Translations under genes and position numbers: made by a program
Notes under the pieces: model-generated
What the model was told of the DNA's origin: nothing
The model's database searches: none
The model's input: the letters and a program-made list of their open reading frames with translations, nothing else
Part shown: positions 60,403 to 64,000 of the stretch, one piece after another
Position numbering within the stretch: position 1 is the stretch's first letter
How the letters are laid out: each line of letters starts with the position of its first letter
NCBI RefSeq assembly: GCF_003590095.1
Contig: NC_039481.1
Location: 6,634,001-6,698,000, forward strand
Direction: 5' to 3'
DNA from: Trichoplusia ni
Lineage: Eukaryota > Arthropoda > Insecta > Lepidoptera > Noctuidae
Length of the DNA: 64,000 nucleotides

Positions 60403-60711
60403 GCTCTATTAGCCCGCACCTTAATACCCACACAATAGTTTTGAAAGGAATGAAATGAAAAAATAGTTTTATCCTGTATTAAGATTATTCTAAACGATTG
60501 GACTTCATTCTTGTTATATGTTGGTAGAATTTGTTTAGTTTTTCTATCAATGTTACATAATATACTCCATGAGTATACAGGTAATATATTAAAAATCTTT
60601 GTTTAACCTATGATTGTGTCTATGACAGGATTGACTGTCACTGACAGTGCGCGTTGTGGTGACAGAATATTTATTTAGGCTTTACCTGAGAGTTATTTAG
60701 AATAATTTACG
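60403..60711 (+). other. Cyclin C upstream region (copy 2)
   Basis: Same 309 bp as 45038-45346, no difference seen. Confidence 0.5.
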
Positions 60712-61997
60712 ATGGCTGGTAATTTTTGGCAAAGTTCTCACCACCAGCAATGGATATTAGATAAACAGGATCTCGTACGAGATCGTCAACTCGATTTAGC
60801 TATATTGACAGAAGAAGAATATCAGAAAATATTCAACTTCTTCGCAAGCATAATTCAGGTTTTAGGAGAACAGTTAAAGCTTCGTCAACAAGTTATAGCA
60901 ACTGCCACAGTGTACTTCAAGAGATTTTATGCAAGAAATTCGTTGAAATGTATAGACCCGTTGCTTTTAGCACCGACATGTGTGTTCCTCGCTTCCAAGG
61001 TTGAAGAATTCGGTGTTATATCAAATTCAAGACTAATAACAACATGCCAAACGGTGATCAAAAATAAATTTAGTTATGCATACGGACAGCAAGAGTTTCC
61101 GTACAGAACTAACCATATTCTGGAGTGCGAGTTTTATCTGTTGGAGAATTTGGATTGCTGTTTGATTGTATACCAGCCATACAGGCCTTTACTGCTGTTT
61201 GTACAAGATATAGGGCAAGACGATCAATTGTTGACATACGCGTGGAGAATCGTCAATGATTCCCTAAGGACTGATGTCAGTTTACTCTACCCACCATATC
61301 AGGTACTAACTTATTCAATATTAGAAGCTGTGTTAAAATTTCGTTTTTATTACATACATTTATATTGAATCTTATGTTTTTTAGATTGCTATAGCCTCTC
61401 TACACATAGCCTGTGTGATGCTTGGAAAAGAAAACCTCAAGCCCTGGTTTGCTGAACTGAATGTAGATATGGACAAAGTAAGTTAAAAAACACAAATAGT
61501 TAGCTTCCAGTCTTACTAGAATCATATATACAAGTGGTATAGATCATTGTCCACAACAAACCCACTGTAACCAACAAGTCTTTGTGTTTCACAAATGCAT
61601 GGCTGATTCTGGGTGTGTTCAAGTGTCTTTAATATTTGTGAAACTCCTTGCAACACAAGTTTTTAAATAAAACATTAATAACATTATCTATAAAGCTAGG
61701 GTTCTTTTTATGTAAAATAAAGCACTGGACACATTACCTGGACTCCATTTTTTGTAACACGTTTCCTGGAGCTTTTTTAAACAAACTAATTTGTGCATTT
61801 ACTGTAATGCTTACTTGTACACCAATTTTAATATATCATGAATACTGTCTTTATGATACTAACTTTTTTTTCAGATCCAGGAGATAGTGAGGTCAATAAT
61901 AAATTTATATGAAATGTGGAAAAGTTATGATGAGAAGAAAGAGATCCAAGCTTTGTTAGTAAAAATGCCGAAACCAAAGCCTGCACCCCAAAGATAG
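60712..61997 (+). CDS. CycC: Cyclin C (copy 2)
   Basis: Exons 60712-61302, 61385-61477, 61875-61997, all at a constant +15365 offset from copy 1 and giving the same 268-residue protein; introns are identical too. Full cyclin boxes, no damage. Exact identity in introns as well as exons is unusual for an established gene duplicate in an insect genome. It favours either allelic copies of one gene or a very young duplication. Its upstream transposon is interrupted by copia, unlike copy 1. Confidence 0.95.
61478..61874 (+). other. Intron 2 of cyclin C (copy 2)
   Basis: 397 bp, same as 46113-46509. Confidence 0.7.
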
Positions 61998-64000
61998 TAG
62001 TAGATGATACCTATAATAATCATAGTGTATCTTTAAGAAATTAGATTGTCACAGTAATGTATAAAGAAAAATGTTCATAATGGATGTGATTGGTTTCTGT
62101 ATGATATTAAGAATTTTTGAACCAATCTCATTAGCTTTTAAGAAAAAGTTTCATACCTACCGATCCTGGTGTTAGTTTATGGTATGTTGACTTTTTGACT
62201 CAGATTGTATAGGGTTGACTACCTTAAATTCATCACATTTAAGAAAAATAAGAATGTTTTAATAGAGTAAATGGATGACAGGTTACAATAATTTCCAACA
62301 AAATGATTGGCAGGCACCACTGCCATAGAGAAAGATTTTTGCAGTTGGGAAAGCAAGGTGGTGCACTACAGGGGGTATGGGAGCTTCTTGCTTCCACAAT
62401 TTCTTACTGATGGTAATCTTTGTATTCAAAAAGAAGATTATACTGCTATAAATAAGCAAATGTTTTGTAAAATAAAATCTGAGTAGTTGAATAAGTACAA
62501 TAGGTGTAATTTTAGTATGTATGATATTTGCCTTTGTATTTAACAAAAGTAGAATTAAAATGTTCCTAACAAACAACTTCTCAACAGTATTTTTGAAAAT
62601 TGTATATTTGTAAGTAAGTACATGAAATAAATTTTGACAATCAATTGATAATAATATTATTTCTATAAATACATTATCCATGTCAGTTTGAATTAATAAC
62701 TGGTAGATAAAGAAGTCAATTCTGAATTAAATTTACTTTTTTTTAGCACAATGCTTTAATTTACATGCCTGTCTTCACTTTAACTTACTACAATCCTATT
62801 GCATCTATTTTCTCGTACCTGTTAACATATAAAAAATGTTCATTCTCTTTTGACACACTCCCTGGGGGAGCTACAAAAAATAGTCCATATTTTTATCAAA
62901 TAATATGTAATTTTTGATACAATTAAGAGATGAAAGAATAGTCCAAAAGTATTTATTTCTATGAACAGATGTTTCACGAAGTAGGGTTTTAGTCATAACA
63001 CAATCAGCTCCAACATCATGATATCTAAAGACTGTCAACAGATTTATCTGTAAAAATGTTATTATATTCTATCAACATTACGGTATCAATTGTTTCATTT
63101 TTAACACATACGCATCTCATATGTACCTCCTACTCCTACTAAAATGATATCCTTTTGAAGTTGTCCACACCGCCGCAACGTGCGAATTTATTACTGCGTT
63201 AACGGCAAGTGAAGTAAAAAACCTACCATAGGCACAAAGTGCACATAATTAACTAGTATCTAGAGTATTTAAAGAAAGTGCAGGTCTGGGTACCGCCATT
63301 TATATCACAAATTATTTTTCGTACCGAAGCTGTATAGTAGAGCTAGGGCCTGATTATAAAAAAATGCATTTTCGTCAAAGCCTGGAGATCCGTTACACGG
63401 TCAGTCATAGGTACACCGAACCACCAACCGCCATAAAAATCCTGGCTATTCATAAGTCACCAGACTGCAAGTTTTCCTGGAAAGCACATCGATTAAAGAG
63501 AAAGATAATTTGTTGAGAACGTAAGTTTTCCCTTTTACATAAGCATTTATTTATTTATTTAAAACCACATGTAACTATCATCACAGGCTTAACCTAATAC
63601 AATAGTGTAGTTATAATTGTAGGTCTAGGTATAGTTATTCTTAACATCCATTACTAATATGAAATACAAAATAACGATTTCCGTTTGCGCTACAGGCGCA
63701 TCACTTGACACCTGTATGCATAATTACAAATCCGTGCAACCAAGTAACGGCTTATTGTATAAGAGTAAAACCATAACAATTCCGATCTTCTCATATCAAA
63801 ACAATAGTTAGCCATATTACTGTAGTAGCCACACTGTTGGAAAACTTCAGGACTGTTTATCACTATAAGACAACTCTAGGTGTAAATCCACATTTTACGG
63901 AAATTATCTAAGCTCCTTGGAGTTGTGCTTGTAGTGTATTTTTTTTCTCATTTGCACAATCAAGCATTATACCTACTCAACAAGCTTTACCAGCCCTAAT
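61998..64000. other. Cyclin C 3' flank (copy 2), to window end
   Basis: Corresponds to 46633-48633 with four homopolymer-length changes. No gene is called. Confidence 0.65.

Larger units (their letters stand above)
53844..64000. repeat. Duplicated block, copy 2 (with copia insertion, runs off the window)
   Basis: Second copy of 43216-48633. It lacks the first 136 bp of the inverted-repeat transposon, being replaced by the Harbinger element, and carries a copia element at 54836-59566. The flanks and remaining DNA match copy 1 except for five homopolymer-length changes. It still matches copy 1 at base 64000, so the true end is outside. Confidence 0.95.

Noticed and set aside
1..64000. CRISPR arrays, operons or a novel defence system
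   Set aside because: The window is an insect genome region; no regularly spaced repeats or prokaryotic gene organisation are present. The unusual structure is accounted for by transposons and the duplicated block.

Overview
The window is eukaryotic and almost certainly from a moth or butterfly (Lepidoptera). Evidence: spliced genes with GT-AG introns in AT-rich DNA, a cluster of juvenile-hormone-binding/takeout-like lipid-carrier genes, lepidopteran-type tRNA-derived SINEs and LINE tails, and an insect copia element using the internal initiator-tRNA primer site. All exon models below were read by eye from reading frame, splice sites and phase continuity. No search was run.

Layout. 1-18441 (+): the 3' part of hyd/UBR5, a giant HECT E3 ubiquitin ligase, in about 47 exons including the UBR box, the MLLE domain and the catalytic HECT domain. 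20323-21810 (-): single-exon Alg3 (N-glycan mannosyltransferase), convergent with hyd. 23017-41887: four paralogous secreted lipid-binding genes (JHBP/takeout/group-7-allergen type, TULIP fold) in the order +,-,-,+. Each has six coding exons with the same intron phases (1,2,1,2,0). Their introns and spacers carry SINEs, LINE remnants, a MITE and hairpins. 45347-46632 (+): cyclin C. 49064-50025 (+): a secreted ten-cysteine protein resembling insect follicle cell protein 3C.

An exact 1000-N assembly gap lies at 51263-52262. To its right is a PIF/Harbinger transposon cut by the gap. Then comes a second, almost identical copy of 43216-48633, including cyclin C (60712-61997), interrupted by a complete 4731-bp copia element (54836-59566) with identical 199-bp LTRs and a 5-bp target duplication.

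The most important observation is this duplicated block. The copies differ only by five one-base homopolymer length changes that I could find, plus two transposon insertions. The simplest reading is that two contigs representing alternative versions (haplotypes) of one locus were joined head-to-tail across the gap. The second cyclin C gene may therefore be an assembly artefact. A real very recent segmental duplication is the alternative. The nested transposons are a terminal-inverted-repeat element carrying a short zinc-binding exon, with Harbinger and copia inserted into it. They form the main mobile-DNA story and lie just upstream of cyclin C. I found no prokaryotic features, CRISPR arrays, rRNA genes or convincing canonical tRNA genes.
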